Below, piece by piece: positions 27,942-38,334 of a stretch of 64,000 nucleotides of DNA (positions within the stretch are counted from its first letter, which is position 1; each line of letters starts with the position of its first letter). A program made the position numbers and the translations under genes. Below the pieces are notes generated by a model. The model had not been told where the DNA came from and made no database searches. It saw only the letters and a list, made by a program, of their open reading frames with translations. The DNA comes from Candidatus Nitrospira allomarina (GTDB taxonomy: Bacteria; Nitrospirota; Nitrospiria; Nitrospirales; UBA8639): assembly GCF_032050975.1 (NCBI RefSeq), contig NZ_CP116967.1, positions 2,787,001 through 2,851,000 on the forward strand. Direction: 5' to 3'.

Positions 27942-28877
27942 ATGGCCAAATGGATGGCAGAAATTGATCAACGGACCGGACTAGCCGGTGCCAATAAGAT
28001 GGAACTATTAATGTTTCATTTTGGGACTAATGAGACCTATGGAATAAATGTATTTAAGATTCGGGAAGTTATGAAGCTCCCACCTGTGGTGAAAATTCCC
28101 GACTCCGATCCTCGCATTCTCGGTCTGGTGAATCTCCGTGGAGAAAATATTGCCTTAGTGGATTTGAAGCAGGCAATTGGACTTGGACCATTGGATCCTG
28201 TTGGCGCGAAGTTGATCATTGCGGAGTATAACGATAACAAACAAGGATTTTTGGTCGCGGGCGTTGATCGGATTATTCGTATGTCGTGGGAACGCATTCA
28301 AATCCCTCCACCGATGGTCCAGTCCAGCCGGCAAGGGGCGGTCACGGCTATAACCAAATTGGAAGATGGCCGAATGGTGTTAATTTTGGATGTGGAAAAG
28401 GTCTTGGCCGAGCTGCATCCACGAAGTGAGGAGGAGGTTTTCGTTGGCATTGAACGGCACGAGGAATTAGCCGGGAAACGTGTCCTGGTTGCCGATGACT
28501 CGCTTGTGGCAAGAAAACAAATTACTAAAACGTTGGAACGATTGGGCATGAAATACGAAGAAACACAAACGGGAAGAGAGGCGCTCACCCGATTACGACA
28601 GTATGCGGAGTTGAGTGACAAAACGGAGCGAACCATTTTTGATTTTGTGGAGGGTGTGATTACCGACATCGAAATGCCGGAAATGGATGGATTTTCGCTG
28701 ACAAAGGCTATCCGAGAAGATCCCCGATTGCAAGGTCTTCCGATCTTGATGCATTCCTCCTTGTCCGGTCAGTGCAATGTGGATAAAGGTAAGGCTTTGG
28801 GTGTGACAGATTATGTGACCAAATTTCATCCCACGGACCTTCGTGACAAATTAGTTGAACATCTTGGAAAGTCTTAG
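27942..28877 (+). CDS. cheV: Chemotaxis protein CheV (CheW domain fused to receiver)
   Basis: Residues ~1-165 are a CheW domain (ELLMFHFGTNETYGINVFKI, LVNLRGENIALVDLK) and the rest is a receiver (VLVADDSLVARKQI, Asp in VITDIEMPEMDG, HSSLS, VTKFHPTDL). CheV couples receptors to CheA and gives phosphorylation-dependent adaptation. AGGAG 6-7 bases before ATG 27942 fixes the start; an upstream in-frame codon at 27894 adds residues without character. Confidence 0.93.
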   Translation: MAKWMAEIDQRTGLAGANKMELLMFHFGTNETYGINVFKIREVMKLPPVVKIPDSDPRILGLVNLRGENIALVDLKQAIGLGPLDPVGAKLIIAEYNDNKQGFLVAGVDRIIRMSWERIQIPPPMVQSSRQGAVTAITKLEDGRMVLILDVEKVLAELHPRSEEEVFVGIERHEELAGKRVLVADDSLVARKQITKTLERLGMKYEETQTGREALTRLRQYAELSDKTERTIFDFVEGVITDIEMPEMDGFSLTKAIREDPRLQGLPILMHSSLSGQCNVDKGKALGVTDYVTKFHPTDLRDKLVEHLGKS

Positions 28878-28980
28878 GAACCGTGGTTCGGTCATGTAGA
28901 AAAAACGTATCCTCGGAGGGGATGAAAAGAATTTACTACCATATAACGAGACACAAGAAACGATTAATAAGAGGATACCA

Positions 28981-31086
28981 ATGATGAAGCCGACGTGGAA
29001 TGTAGGCATTACAACAAAATTAGTCTGGATTCTCGTGTTTTTTTCGTTGATTCCTCTGAGTGTTCAGGTTTATTCATTGTTTCAGACTGCAGAGGTTTTG
29101 AAACAGGAGGTTGGAGTTCAATATCAAGAGCTGGCAGAGGTGATTGTTGAAAAAATTCACCTCTATCTTGCTGAGCGCGCTGCGGATGCTCAAATTCTGA
29201 GTCGGAATACCATGTCTGGCCTTACGGGGCAATTGGGACAAGCTGTGAGTCCCTCATACGAATTAGTGCAGGTCTTGAATGCGTATGTTCAGGCAACCGG
29301 GATGTATTCTCTGGTTCAAGTGGTTGATCTGGATGGTCACCTGATTGCGGTGAATGATCATGATGCAGAAGGCTTGCCTCTTCAGACGGAAGAGCTGTAT
29401 GGAAAAAATTATCAATCGACCCCGTGGTTTCGGGCCCTCAAACAGCTCGGAGAGAGGGCTCGCCCTACAGAGCCTTCTTCGAGAAGCAATGCGAGCCAAG
29501 AGGTTTTTGTGGAAAGCGTCATGCTAGATCGGGATGTGCAGGCACTCTTTCCCCGAGAGAGTGGTTTGACGATTGGGCTCTCGGTTCCTCTCTATGCTCA
29601 GGGCCGAGTGGTTGGGTATGGAAGCCATCGTATGAAGTTTTCAAGGATTGAAGCTTTTTTTCAAGAGGCATACCAGGATTTAAAAAAATCCGGGTTTCCC
29701 CATGCGGAACTTATCCTGCAGGATGACCAAGGTATGACGCTGCTGGAATATGCCCCGGCTGTCTATGGAACTGAAGAAGTGCCTCACGATTTCGAGAATG
29801 TGGTGTTTAAGGCCAATCTGGCTCAGTTGGGACTTGATGCCGCACAATCGGCTGTCCAGGGCCAATCCGGAAACGCCAGGAATTTTCATCCCGGGAAACA
29901 GACGAATCAAGTCATTGGTTTTAGTCCGATGTCCGGGGGAGCCCGATCCTTGGGGCTTCATTGGTCGGTGTTGGTGCAGGTTCCAGAGGATGAAGCTTTC
30001 AGTCATGTCAGAAGTCTGACGAACAAAACGTTGTTGGAGATGCTGGTGGGTCTTCTCGTGGTGGTCCCCATTGGGATTCTCATGGGAAGAAAAGTCGTGA
30101 GCCGATTGAAACCTGTGTGGGAAGTGGCGGCGAAAGCCTCGAAGGGGGATTTGACTCACCGGGTTCCCGTGAAGACTCAAGACGAACTCGGACAAATGGG
30201 GTTGGCTCTGAATAACTTGTTGGATGAATTAAGTCGGATGCTCTTGCAAACCCGGAACGTCGCTCACTCCCTGTCTCAGGCGTCGGTCCAGTTGTCATCG
30301 GTTGGTCATCAGGTCGTTCAGGCCAGTCAATCACAAGTACACCAAGCCACTCAGGTGGCTTCGGCGGTTGAAGAAATGTCTGCCACTGCCGAGGATATGG
30401 CCCGTCACACGCAGGCCCTGGCATCGACGGCCACAGGAGTCAATGATTCAGCCGTCCGGGGTGGAGATGTTGTGGTCTCTTCTATTCATGGGATGGAATC
30501 GGTTTCAAGCCGCATACAGGAATCCGCCGGCCGTATTCAGAAATTAGGACAACGCTCCAAGGATATCGGGGACATTATTGGAGTCATTGAAGATATTGCG
30601 GAACAGACGAATCTGTTGGCGCTCAATGCGGCCATTGAAGCTGCCAGGGCAGGAGACCAGGGACGAGGGTTTGCTGTAGTCGCAGATGAGGTTCGGAAAC
30701 TCGCCGAGCGAACGGGGAAGGCGACAAAGGAAATTGCAACGGTCATCGAATCGGTACAGGCTGGGACTCATGAAGCGGTTCGTTCGATGGAAGCAGGAAC
30801 GGACGAAGCGCATTCCGGAATGGCGCTGGCCAGAGAAGCCGGAAATCGATTGACGGAAATTGTGCAAGGGGTTCAACGGGTGGTGGATATGATTCAACAT
30901 TTTGCCGAATCCACGAAGCAACAGTCTGCGGTTTCAGGGCAAATCTCTTCGAGTATTCAACAGGTGGCGCAACTCAGCCAGGATAATGAAAGCCACATTC
31001 AGGGAGTGGCGACGGCCACCAAGCAGTTTGCGGCATTGGCGGAAGACCTTCAGACATCTCTTAGTCGCTTTACGCTAAAAAGGTAA
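28981..31086 (+). CDS. Methyl-accepting chemotaxis receptor with double-Cache-type sensor, no CheR-docking tail
   Basis: The layout mirrors the receptor at 8619: N-terminal membrane helix (about 12-32), ~300-residue periplasmic sensor ([46 protein letters not shown]), second membrane helix near residue 345-365, HAMP, and a signalling hairpin with [20 protein letters not shown]. It ends SRFTLKR, without an aromatic pentapeptide. It likely feeds the second CheA set. Tandem ATG codons follow AGAGGA. Confidence 0.92.
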   Translation: MMKPTWNVGITTKLVWILVFFSLIPLSVQVYSLFQTAEVLKQEVGVQYQELAEVIVEKIHLYLAERAADAQILSRNTMSGLTGQLGQAVSPSYELVQVLNAYVQATGMYSLVQVVDLDGHLIAVNDHDAEGLPLQTEELYGKNYQSTPWFRALKQLGERARPTEPSSRSNASQEVFVESVMLDRDVQALFPRESGLTIGLSVPLYAQGRVVGYGSHRMKFSRIEAFFQEAYQDLKKSGFPHAELILQDDQGMTLLEYAPAVYGTEEVPHDFENVVFKANLAQLGLDAAQSAVQGQSGNARNFHPGKQTNQVIGFSPMSGGARSLGLHWSVLVQVPEDEAFSHVRSLTNKTLLEMLVGLLVVVPIGILMGRKVVSRLKPVWEVAAKASKGDLTHRVPVKTQDELGQMGLALNNLLDELSRMLLQTRNVAHSLSQASVQLSSVGHQVVQASQSQVHQATQVASAVEEMSATAEDMARHTQALASTATGVNDSAVRGGDVVVSSIHGMESVSSRIQESAGRIQKLGQRSKDIGDIIGVIEDIAEQTNLLALNAAIEAARAGDQGRGFAVVADEVRKLAERTGKATKEIATVIESVQAGTHEAVRSMEAGTDEAHSGMALAREAGNRLTEIVQGVQRVVDMIQHFAESTKQQSAVSGQISSSIQQVAQLSQDNESHIQGVATATKQFAALAEDLQTSLSRFTLKR

Positions 31087-31126
31087 TGCCATCCTATGTT
31101 CGATGTGTCTCTGGTGAAGGAAGTGT

Positions 31127-32803
31127 ATGCAGCGTTTAAGTATCGGTCCTAAATTCCTATTAATTCTGGTGACGCTAGCCGTCGGATTGCTTGTCTGTAG
31201 CCTAGGGGTAATTTACCAACAAGAATTTGGCCGGTTGCAGATGATTTTGGAAGAACAAGGAAAGATTATTCAAGCACAAATTGAAGTCACGAGAGCCTAT
31301 ATTGCCAAAAATTATGTGGGAAAATTAAAGCAATCGTCCTTGGGCTCCAATCTGCATGTGTCTCGTGATCATGAGCAAGATCCCGATGCCATTCCTTTTC
31401 CCGCCACTGCCATACAGGAAATCGGCCAGGAGTTAGGGGTGGTGGGGGTGTATCAGGCACGGTTCGTCAGCGATCAGCCGATGAATCCCGCCAATGCCCC
31501 GAAAGATAGCTTTGAACAAAAGGCTCTTGAGCGAATTAAGAATGGAGCGAAAAGTGTCAGTGAAATTGAGACGATCAACGGGGTTCCCACTTTTCGACGG
31601 GCGAGCGCAGATGTAGCTACCGTCGAAGCTTGTGTAAGTTGTCATGGCGGGAAAAAATTGGGAGATGTGCTAGGGGTGTTGTCCCTTTCAATTCCGATAA
31701 CGCAGGACAAAGAGGCGATGGTCAGTTCGATGCTCCATTCAGGGATGTTGATGATCGGGATCATCGTCATTTTCCTGAGTGCAGTGTACTGGCTGGTTGG
31801 TCGGCTTGTCCTGCAACCTCTTCACGCCTTAATGGGCACCTCTCGTGCCATTGCACAGGGCGAAGGTGATCTGACGAAACGAGTGTCAGTTGGAAAGGGG
31901 TTTGATGAAATCGTGGAACTCAGTCACGATCTCGATTCGTTTATTGAAAAGATGCGTTTGGCGGTGTCGTCTGTCAAGCATGTGACCAACCGTCTTGTGG
32001 GTTCCACTGTTCAGCTTTCCACGACGTCGGATGAAGTGGTTCAGGCTGCTGAAGGGCAAAATGCTCGCGTGATGCAGTCGGTTTCCACGGTGGAGGAAGT
32101 GACAAGAATTGCGGGAGAAGTCGCGCAAAGTTCCACAGAAGCGGCACGGATTGCTCAGGAAACAGCTACAGCCGCACGAAGTGGACAGGAAGAAATGAAC
32201 CAAACCGTGATGGGCATGCAACAAATTTCTCAGGCGGTGGTGCAGGCCGCCAATATTATTGCCACACTCGGAAGGTCTTCTGACCAAATTGGAGAAATCG
32301 TGAGCGTGATTGAAGATATTGCGGATCAGACCAATTTATTGGCACTCAATGCGGCCATTGAGGCTGCGCGGGCGGGTGAACAAGGGCGAGGGTTCGCTGT
32401 GGTTGCCGATGAAGTACGGAAATTAGCAGAACGGACAACCAAGGCGACTAAAGAAATTGGAGATAAGATCCGGCAGATTCAGAAAGATACACGAAGTGCT
32501 GTTTCGTCCATGGATCAAGGTACAAGCCAGGTCGGCCATGGGGTGGCGTTGGCCAATAAAACCGGAGAGGCCTTAGCAAACATTCATTCAATGATTAATG
32601 CTACGGTGGGAAAGATTCAACAAATTGCCAATGCTACAGAAGAGCAATCCACGGCAACGCGACAGATTGCCAGCGATTTAGAATTTATGACCCAAACCAC
32701 CCGTCAGACAACCAGTGGAGTTTTTCAGTCGGCCAAAGCTTGTCATGACTTGCGACTGTTGGCCGGGGATCTTCAGAAGTTGGTCGGATCAATGAAAGTG
32801 TAA
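31127..32803 (+). CDS. Methyl-accepting receptor with Tll0287-like c-type haem sensor, no CheR-docking tail
   Basis: Membrane helix (about 8-29), then a periplasmic Tll0287-like domain with [21 protein letters not shown] and the haem motif CVSCH at 169-173, second membrane helix, HAMP and signalling hairpin ([20 protein letters not shown]). The C-terminus [10 protein letters not shown] lacks the pentapeptide. It is the partner of the dCache receptor upstream, repeating the pair at 8619-12706. GAAGGA precedes the ATG. Confidence 0.92.
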   Translation: MQRLSIGPKFLLILVTLAVGLLVCSLGVIYQQEFGRLQMILEEQGKIIQAQIEVTRAYIAKNYVGKLKQSSLGSNLHVSRDHEQDPDAIPFPATAIQEIGQELGVVGVYQARFVSDQPMNPANAPKDSFEQKALERIKNGAKSVSEIETINGVPTFRRASADVATVEACVSCHGGKKLGDVLGVLSLSIPITQDKEAMVSSMLHSGMLMIGIIVIFLSAVYWLVGRLVLQPLHALMGTSRAIAQGEGDLTKRVSVGKGFDEIVELSHDLDSFIEKMRLAVSSVKHVTNRLVGSTVQLSTTSDEVVQAAEGQNARVMQSVSTVEEVTRIAGEVAQSSTEAARIAQETATAARSGQEEMNQTVMGMQQISQAVVQAANIIATLGRSSDQIGEIVSVIEDIADQTNLLALNAAIEAARAGEQGRGFAVVADEVRKLAERTTKATKEIGDKIRQIQKDTRSAVSSMDQGTSQVGHGVALANKTGEALANIHSMINATVGKIQQIANATEEQSTATRQIASDLEFMTQTTRQTTSGVFQSAKACHDLRLLAGDLQKLVGSMKV

Positions 32804-32841
32804 CTCAAGGATCCCCGTGCCCGGTGGATGGTGAAACAGTC

Positions 32842-33129
32842 CTAATGGGTCGAAGGGGGATTCTGGTTGATCGAATCGTTGAACCCCGGTGACTGGTCGG
32901 TTGAGGTCGAAGGGGGCAATTTCTTCTTGGCGACAACTTGTTCGAGCATGCTGACGGAGTCTTTGAGTAAATCCGCCGCGCAGGCCAATGTGACATGTAA
33001 TTGTTTCCAGGCCTCATCCCAGCGGCCTTCAAGTTGAAGGTCCTGGAAACGTCGATGTTGGTCTTGCAGAATGGCTTTTTTGGCATCAAGGAGTAATCGA
33101 TCGGCTTGTAAGCTGGCTAGTCTGTCCAT
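32842..33129 (-). CDS. Small hypothetical helical protein, the only minus-strand gene
   Basis: A 95-residue product that begins MDRLASLQADRLLLDAKKAI and continues with long amphipathic helix character, ending in a polar tail. I recognise no family. On the minus strand AAAGGA lies 8 bases before its ATG, and the amino-acid composition looks like a real protein. It faces the end of the receptor gene at 31127 and diverges from the cheW gene at 33589. A flagellar chaperone-like role is conceivable from size and helicity only. Confidence 0.55.
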   Translation of the reverse strand: MDRLASLQADRLLLDAKKAILQDQHRRFQDLQLEGRWDEAWKQLHVTLACAADLLKDSVSMLEQVVAKKKLPPSTSTDQSPGFNDSINQNPPSTH

Positions 33130-33588
33130 GTAATGAATCCTTTATTTCGAGACATGCTAATGAAGTAATAATGCTGTTCACCCTATCAGAGCAGTTCTTG
33201 AAGCCTCAAGGTTCTGATAATGGACATTTGTGGAAAATGTGAAGAATTATTGGAGATTGCTGTAGATTCTTACCTGCCTCTAAACGAATCTAATGGCTGT
33301 CGATGGAAAACAATGGAAAACAAAAAGGCTCAAGTTGGAAATTTCGTGGTGGACGGTTGAATATGCTTGAACTTGCGGGAATTGCATTTACCAAAAAGGG
33401 ACTGTCGGTAGGGAGGAAAGTGATCCCACGGGAAGCGGAGTCAGTCATGCGGCTGGTTGCGAGGAGGGCCAGGTAATCGGGGGATTGGAGAAACAAAATG
33501 CCATGGCGATGTTGGTTAGGCAACGGCTCTCACAGGGTCGGAATGGGATGAGAGCGAGACTCTTGACGCGTCTGGAGGGACACAAGTC
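33130..33588. other. Intergenic region between the minus-strand gene and cheW
   Basis: Must hold divergent promoters if the minus-strand gene is real. A 37-codon frame beginning at 33363 (MLELAGIAFTKKGL) looks protein-like but is too short to call. No RNA or repeat seen. Confidence 0.35.
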
Positions 33589-34077
33589 ATGCAGAATACT
33601 TTGACGAAGGTATTACCTCGTGATGATTTTGAGGAAGACAGTGGAGTGGTTCTCCAAGTGGTGAGTTTTCAGTTGGGGGACGAAGTCTTTGCCATTGATA
33701 TCCTGGTGGTTCAGGAAATTATTCGTATGCTTGATATTACCCAGGTTCCGAATGCCCCTCATTATGTGGAAGGGGTGGTAAATCTGCGTGGAAAAGTCAT
33801 CCCCATTATCAATCTTCGGGTTCGCTTTGGTCTGTCCGGGACTGAACCCACCAAGGATACTCGAATTGTGGTCGTGGAAATCGCGCATATGATTTTAGGA
33901 TTTATCGTTGATTCCGTCGAAGAAGTCTTACGCCTGTCTGAAGAATGTATTGAACCCCCACCTCCCACTAGTCGAGGAGGAGCTGAAGAATGTCATAAAG
34001 GGGTAGGGCGGGTGAATGGGTGCCTGGTGTTGTTGCTGGACCTTGAACGGTTGTTTAGTAATCGGTCCTTTGTATAA
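33589..34077 (+). CDS. cheW: Chemotaxis coupling protein CheW (second copy)
   Basis: A 162-residue CheW: VVSFQLGDEVFAIDILVVQEI, VVNLRGKVIPIINLR, VDSVEEVLRLSE and GCLVLLLDLERL. It couples receptors to the second CheA. GGAGGG lies 11 bases before the ATG. motA begins 17 bases after the stop, so cheW-motA-motB are probably one transcript. Confidence 0.93.
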   Translation: MQNTLTKVLPRDDFEEDSGVVLQVVSFQLGDEVFAIDILVVQEIIRMLDITQVPNAPHYVEGVVNLRGKVIPIINLRVRFGLSGTEPTKDTRIVVVEIAHMILGFIVDSVEEVLRLSEECIEPPPPTSRGGAEECHKGVGRVNGCLVLLLDLERLFSNRSFV

Positions 34078-34093
34078 GGAAGAGTAGTCCATC

Positions 34094-34855
34094 ATGGATA
34101 TTTTATCGGTATTGGGCATCCTTCTTTCACTGGGTGCCATTGTAGGCGGACAACATCTGGAGGGGGGGCATTTAAGCTCCATTCTTCAAGGGACGGCCTT
34201 TTTGATTGTGATGGGAGGTACATTAGGCGCGGTGATGCTGCAATTCCCGCTTCCAATTTTTCTGAAAGCTCTTTCCAGTGCAAGCATGGTGTTTGGAAAT
34301 GTGAGTGTGGATATGAAGGGCATTATTGCCAAGATTGTGGAGTTATCAAATATCAGCAGAAAACAGGGACTCTTGGCCCTGGAAGGACAAATTAAAACGT
34401 TGACGGATCCGTTAATGGCCAAAGGGGTGCAGTTGGTGGTCGATGGGACGGAGCCGCACAAAATAAAGGAAATCCTTGAAGTGGAAGTCGAAATTTTTGA
34501 AGAAGAATTTGGCACGACGAGCAAGGTCTATGAAGCCTTTGGAGGATATGCGCCGTGCGTGGGGATTATTGGCGCCGTACTTGGTCTGATTCATGTGATG
34601 GAAAACTTGGCCGATCCTTCAGCATTGGGTGGCGGGATCGCGGTTGCATTTGTGGCCACGGTCTATGGGGTGGGAGCTGCCAACCTCTTGTTTCTTCCTA
34701 TGGGTAATAAAATCAAGTTAAAGGCTAAGACCTTGATCATTGCGAAAATTATGGTAATTGAAGGCCTGGTGTCCGTGGCCCAAGGGGAGAATCCACGAAT
34801 GATTGAGGAGAAGTTGAGTGGATTTCTTTCCTCGGCGGATAAAAATAAAAAGTAA
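34094..34855 (+). CDS. motA: Flagellar stator protein MotA
   Basis: A 253-residue protein with four membrane segments (about residues 5-22, 32-50, 150-170, 182-205) and a cytoplasmic loop with KQGLLALEGQI that contacts the rotor. The late helices contain CVGIIGAVLGLIHVM and AVAFVATVYGVGAAN, typical of MotA/PomA ion channels. With MotB it forms the ion-driven stator. Only one motAB pair is in the window. Confidence 0.95.
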   Translation: MDILSVLGILLSLGAIVGGQHLEGGHLSSILQGTAFLIVMGGTLGAVMLQFPLPIFLKALSSASMVFGNVSVDMKGIIAKIVELSNISRKQGLLALEGQIKTLTDPLMAKGVQLVVDGTEPHKIKEILEVEVEIFEEEFGTTSKVYEAFGGYAPCVGIIGAVLGLIHVMENLADPSALGGGIAVAFVATVYGVGAANLLFLPMGNKIKLKAKTLIIAKIMVIEGLVSVAQGENPRMIEEKLSGFLSSADKNKK

Positions 34856-34889
34856 TCGCTGACGTCCGGACGGTTGGGGTGAGGGGCGT

Positions 34890-35630
34890 GTGAAGAAAAA
34901 ACACGAGGAACACGAAAATCATGAACGATGGCTGGTCTCGTATGCGGATTTTATTACCTTGCTGTTTGCCTTTTTTGTGGTGATGTATTCAGTCTCGTCT
35001 GTCAATGAAGGGAAGTTCAAGGTCCTAAGCGAATCACTGGTGAGCTCCTTTAACAACAAAAAGACAGTAGGGGAACTTTCAATTGTGAATCTTCCCATAA
35101 ACAAAAATATCCCCATTCAGGTAAAAGCGAAATCTTCTTCAACGGAAAATGCCAAGGCCTTTCTAAGTGTGGCCAATGCCATTACTGCAGCGAACATTCC
35201 TCAAGGGGTGCAAATCACCACGACGGAACGTGGGTTGAATATTCGGATTAAAGACGATGCGTTATTTAAAAGTGGAAGTGCCAGGCTGAATCCACAAATC
35301 ATAGAATTTATCGATCTCCTTGCCGGACTCGTCAAAGAGTTGCCCAATCGCATTTCCGTTGAAGGGCATACGGATAATCAACCGATTCGATCGACTCTGT
35401 ATCCCTCGAATTGGGATCTTTCTACTGCCAGGGCCAACACCTTAGTCCGCTATTTGATCGACCAGCATCATCTTGCTGATTACCGATTGTCTTCAACCGG
35501 CTATGCAGGGACCCGTCCTGTTGAGTTAAATGATACACCACAGGGACAAGCCTCTAACCGTCGGGTAGAACTCATTGTGCTGAGGGATTCCCGTTCCGAC
35601 ACCGAATCCTCCCACCCCTACCTTCCCTAG
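34890..35630 (+). CDS. motB: Flagellar stator protein MotB
   Basis: The single N-terminal membrane helix carries the ion-binding Asp in SYADFITLLFAFFVVMY. The periplasmic OmpA-like domain (residues ~120-235) has the peptidoglycan-binding pattern ISVEGHTDNQPI and LSTARANTLVRYL and ends NRRVELIV. It anchors the stator to the cell wall. GTG start with a GAGGGG site just upstream; the gene follows motA by 34 bases. Confidence 0.95.
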   Translation: MKKKHEEHENHERWLVSYADFITLLFAFFVVMYSVSSVNEGKFKVLSESLVSSFNNKKTVGELSIVNLPINKNIPIQVKAKSSSTENAKAFLSVANAITAANIPQGVQITTTERGLNIRIKDDALFKSGSARLNPQIIEFIDLLAGLVKELPNRISVEGHTDNQPIRSTLYPSNWDLSTARANTLVRYLIDQHHLADYRLSSTGYAGTRPVELNDTPQGQASNRRVELIVLRDSRSDTESSHPYLP

Positions 35631-35960
35631 AAATTATTCCACGATTCGACCACAATTTCAGAACATCAGTTGACCCGATTTCGGTTTTCCGCTAGGCAGG
35701 ATCAGGCCTATAAGGAAAGTAATGCCGGTAAGTGCCGTGTGGTGTCCGGGATTCCAACGCCTGGTAGTTTTAGATATGAAGGGTTCGATAGGCAACAATT
35801 GCCATTTCGAGCTCACTGGTGCCGCGTTTATGGAATGAATGCTTCCTCTCCGTAGAAAAACTTTCCACTCCGGTCTCTCTTCCGATCAAAATCCGTCTCC
35901 TTCTCTTATTGGCACATGCGTTGCAGAATTCTCAGGTATTCACGTCAAGGAGGAAGCCCC
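35631..35960. other. Intergenic region upstream of the rod/ring operon
   Basis: Contains the inverted repeat GGCAA-CAA-TTGCC around 35791-35803, a possible operator. It looks like a sigma-54 site at first sight, but the GG to GC spacing is two bases too short. No gene seen. Confidence 0.35.
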
Positions 35961-36680
35961 ATGAACCGAGGTATCTATCCGCCCTTAGCCGGGGCGATCA
36001 CGCTTGAACACCGCATGGAAGTCCTTTCTCATAATATTGGGAATGTGAATACGACAGGATTTAAAAAAGATAAGCCGGTTTTCGCAACCATCCTGGGACA
36101 AACCTCAGGGCCTTCCGTGGCCGGAATAGATTTGTTTCCCCTGATGGATGCGCTTCCCCCTGACCGATCGCAAGGCACCTTGTATCAGACTGGGGAACCG
36201 TTAGATATAGGGCTGGAGGGCGAGGGATTTCTGGTCGCCCAAACATCAGATGGATTGCGGTATTACCGTGGCGGAAAATTGTATCGAAATGCAAACGGAA
36301 ACTTAGTGACCCATACCGGGGATCCCCTTATGGGAAAGAAAGGGCCCATTACCCTTCCTCCTGGTGAGATCGTGATTGGCGCTGATGGAACACTTTCCGT
36401 CAATAATCAGGTTGTAGACAAGTTTCGGTTGGAAAAGATTCCCGATGGCCAAGAAACGGCCAAGGTGGGCAATTTGTTCTGGACCGTTCCGGCTCAGATC
36501 GTTCCGGATAAGCAGACAACGGTGCATCAAGGCATGTTGGAACAATCCAATGTCAATCCGTCCCTGGATATGGTCGAGTTGATCAAAGTGACCAGAGAAT
36601 ACGAACAAATGCAAAAAGCGATTAAAGCCATGGATGAACTAGCCGCCCAAGCCATACAAGCAGGCCGGGTTCAAGGGTAA
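35961..36680 (+). CDS. flgF: Flagellar proximal rod protein FlgF
   Basis: A rod/hook family protein of 239 residues: N-terminal MNRGIYPPLAGAITLEHRME and the motif HNIGNVNTTGFKKD, a central beta region and the C-terminal coiled helix VNPSLDMVELIKVTREYEQM. It is shorter than FlgG and directly precedes it, the usual flgF-flgG order. AAGGAGG 8-9 bases before ATG 35961 fixes the start. Confidence 0.9.
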   Translation: MNRGIYPPLAGAITLEHRMEVLSHNIGNVNTTGFKKDKPVFATILGQTSGPSVAGIDLFPLMDALPPDRSQGTLYQTGEPLDIGLEGEGFLVAQTSDGLRYYRGGKLYRNANGNLVTHTGDPLMGKKGPITLPPGEIVIGADGTLSVNNQVVDKFRLEKIPDGQETAKVGNLFWTVPAQIVPDKQTTVHQGMLEQSNVNPSLDMVELIKVTREYEQMQKAIKAMDELAAQAIQAGRVQG

Positions 36681-36775
36681 TCCAAAACAGGGATGAAGAA
36701 TTTCCCAAGACCCTATTGCTGTATGAACAGTTTTTCGGGGTCAGCGAATACAGATAAAAAGGGGGAGCAACCACA

Positions 36776-37567
36776 ATGATTCGAGCGATGCATACCGCAT
36801 CAACAGGCATGTTTGCCCAACAACTCAATATTGACACGATTGCGAACAATCTCGCCAATGTGAATACGACAGGCTTTAAAAGAAGTCGCGCAGAATTTGC
36901 GGATCTTCTTTATCAAATTTCCCGTTTGCCTGGAGCGAGTGCTTCGAATGTTGGAGTCTTTCCTGTGGGGATGCAGGTCGGGTTAGGTGTGAGGCCGGTC
37001 ACCGTGGCGAAGGAGTATGTGCAAGGAAGTCTCAAGCAAACCACGAATCCGTTGGATTTGGCGATAGAAGGGGTGGGATTTTTTCAAGTCACACGCCCGG
37101 ATGGGACCACGATGTATACGCGGGCTGGATCCTTTAAACAAGACAGTACGGGTAATGTGGTTTCGGGTGACGGCGATCAACTCATCCCGAGCATTACCAT
37201 TCCGTCCGGAGCACTCCAAGTGGATATTGGGCAGGATGGAACGGTGTCCGCGTTGCTGCCCGGGGTGTCCCAAGCCACCCAGGTTGGGCAAATCCAATTG
37301 GTCCGATTTGACAATCCGTCTGGCTTGATTGCGCAAGGCAATAATTTATTTTCAGAGAGTTCCTCTTCTGGTCCTGCACAACAGGGAACACCGGGTTTTT
37401 CAACCGGCTTTGGAAATATACAGCAAGGATTTCTTGAAATATCTAATGTGAATATTGCCGATGAAATGGTCAATATGATCATTGCTCAACGGGCCTATGA
37501 ACTGAATGCGAAAGCCATTCAGGCATCGGACGATATGATGCAGGTTGTGAACGGACTCAGACGTTAG
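36776..37567 (+). CDS. flgG: Flagellar distal rod protein FlgG
   Basis: A 263-residue FlgG: MIRAMHTASTGMFAQQLNID, NNLANVNTTGFKRSRAEF, the GPRV-like FlgG-specific region (GMQVGLGVRP) and the C-terminal SNVNIADEMVNMIIAQRAYE. It builds the drive-shaft rod. A GGGGGAG site precedes the ATG. It starts a tightly linked run flgG-flgA-flgH-flgI. Confidence 0.96.
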   Translation: MIRAMHTASTGMFAQQLNIDTIANNLANVNTTGFKRSRAEFADLLYQISRLPGASASNVGVFPVGMQVGLGVRPVTVAKEYVQGSLKQTTNPLDLAIEGVGFFQVTRPDGTTMYTRAGSFKQDSTGNVVSGDGDQLIPSITIPSGALQVDIGQDGTVSALLPGVSQATQVGQIQLVRFDNPSGLIAQGNNLFSESSSSGPAQQGTPGFSTGFGNIQQGFLEISNVNIADEMVNMIIAQRAYELNAKAIQASDDMMQVVNGLRR

Positions 37568-37578
37568 AGGATAAGAAT

Positions 37579-38334
37579 TTGAAGATTGTCATGATATTAC
37601 TGGGGTTGTTCCTGTGCGGGAATGGGTTGGGGACACTTGGAGGAATGTCCTGGGCGGAGGGACCAGTCTCATCAACACCTGTTCGTCCGGATAGTCAGTC
37701 GTTGGATGGAAGAGATTTCGAACGGGTGATCCTGGCGGAACTGAAGCGCCGCTATGGACGTTCGCAGCACCAGGTGTCGTTTCGGGTATTGTTTCCCAAG
37801 CAAGGGGTTGAGGTTCCCAACGGAAAAATCCACCTTGAGATTGGAGATTGGTCAGGGGGCGGGAGGACAGGACGACGTGCCTTTCGAGTTGGGATTTTTG
37901 TGAATAAGCAATTTCTCCGAACGGTGAATGTTGTGGGGGAAGTGAAAGCCCAAGTCGAAGTGGCGACACCAATACGTTGGTTGAAACCCAAAGAGGTTGT
38001 GACCGGCGAGGACCTGTCTGTGATGCTGGTGGATGCCCCTTCATTGACACATGATTTTATTCTTGATCTTGACGAAGTGATAGGGAAACAGGTCTTACGC
38101 CCATTGCCACCAAGACAACCGATTCGAAAAATTATGTTGGACTATCCGCCGATGATTCATAAAGGCGATCGGGTGATGATTGAGGTCAGGGGTGATGGTT
38201 TGCTAGTTCAAACCGTAGGAATAGCCAAAGCGGCTGGTAAAAAAGGAGAAACCATTCCTGTCAAAAATCAGACATCGGGCCGGGAGGTGTTAGGTACCGT
38301 CTTGGCATCGGGACTCGTGGAGGTTGGATTTTGA
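37579..38334 (+). CDS. flgA: P-ring assembly chaperone FlgA
   Basis: A signal peptide (ILLGLFLCGNGLGTLGGMSWA) is followed by the SAF-type beta domain of FlgA: IRWLKPKEVVTGEDLSVML, LGKQ-like VIGKQVLRPLPPRQPI, and the end GREVLGTVLASGLVEVGF. It helps FlgI assemble in the periplasm. The start is TTG with AGAGGA 6 bases upstream; ATG 37591 is a possible alternative that would keep the signal peptide. The stop overlaps the start of flgH. Confidence 0.9.
   Translation: MKIVMILLGLFLCGNGLGTLGGMSWAEGPVSSTPVRPDSQSLDGRDFERVILAELKRRYGRSQHQVSFRVLFPKQGVEVPNGKIHLEIGDWSGGGRTGRRAFRVGIFVNKQFLRTVNVVGEVKAQVEVATPIRWLKPKEVVTGEDLSVMLVDAPSLTHDFILDLDEVIGKQVLRPLPPRQPIRKIMLDYPPMIHKGDRVMIEVRGDGLLVQTVGIAKAAGKKGETIPVKNQTSGREVLGTVLASGLVEVGF

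Noticed and set aside
35785-35810. Sigma-54-like site before flgF
   Set aside because: GG and GC dinucleotides are two bases too close; a simple GGCAA/TTGCC inverted repeat explains it.
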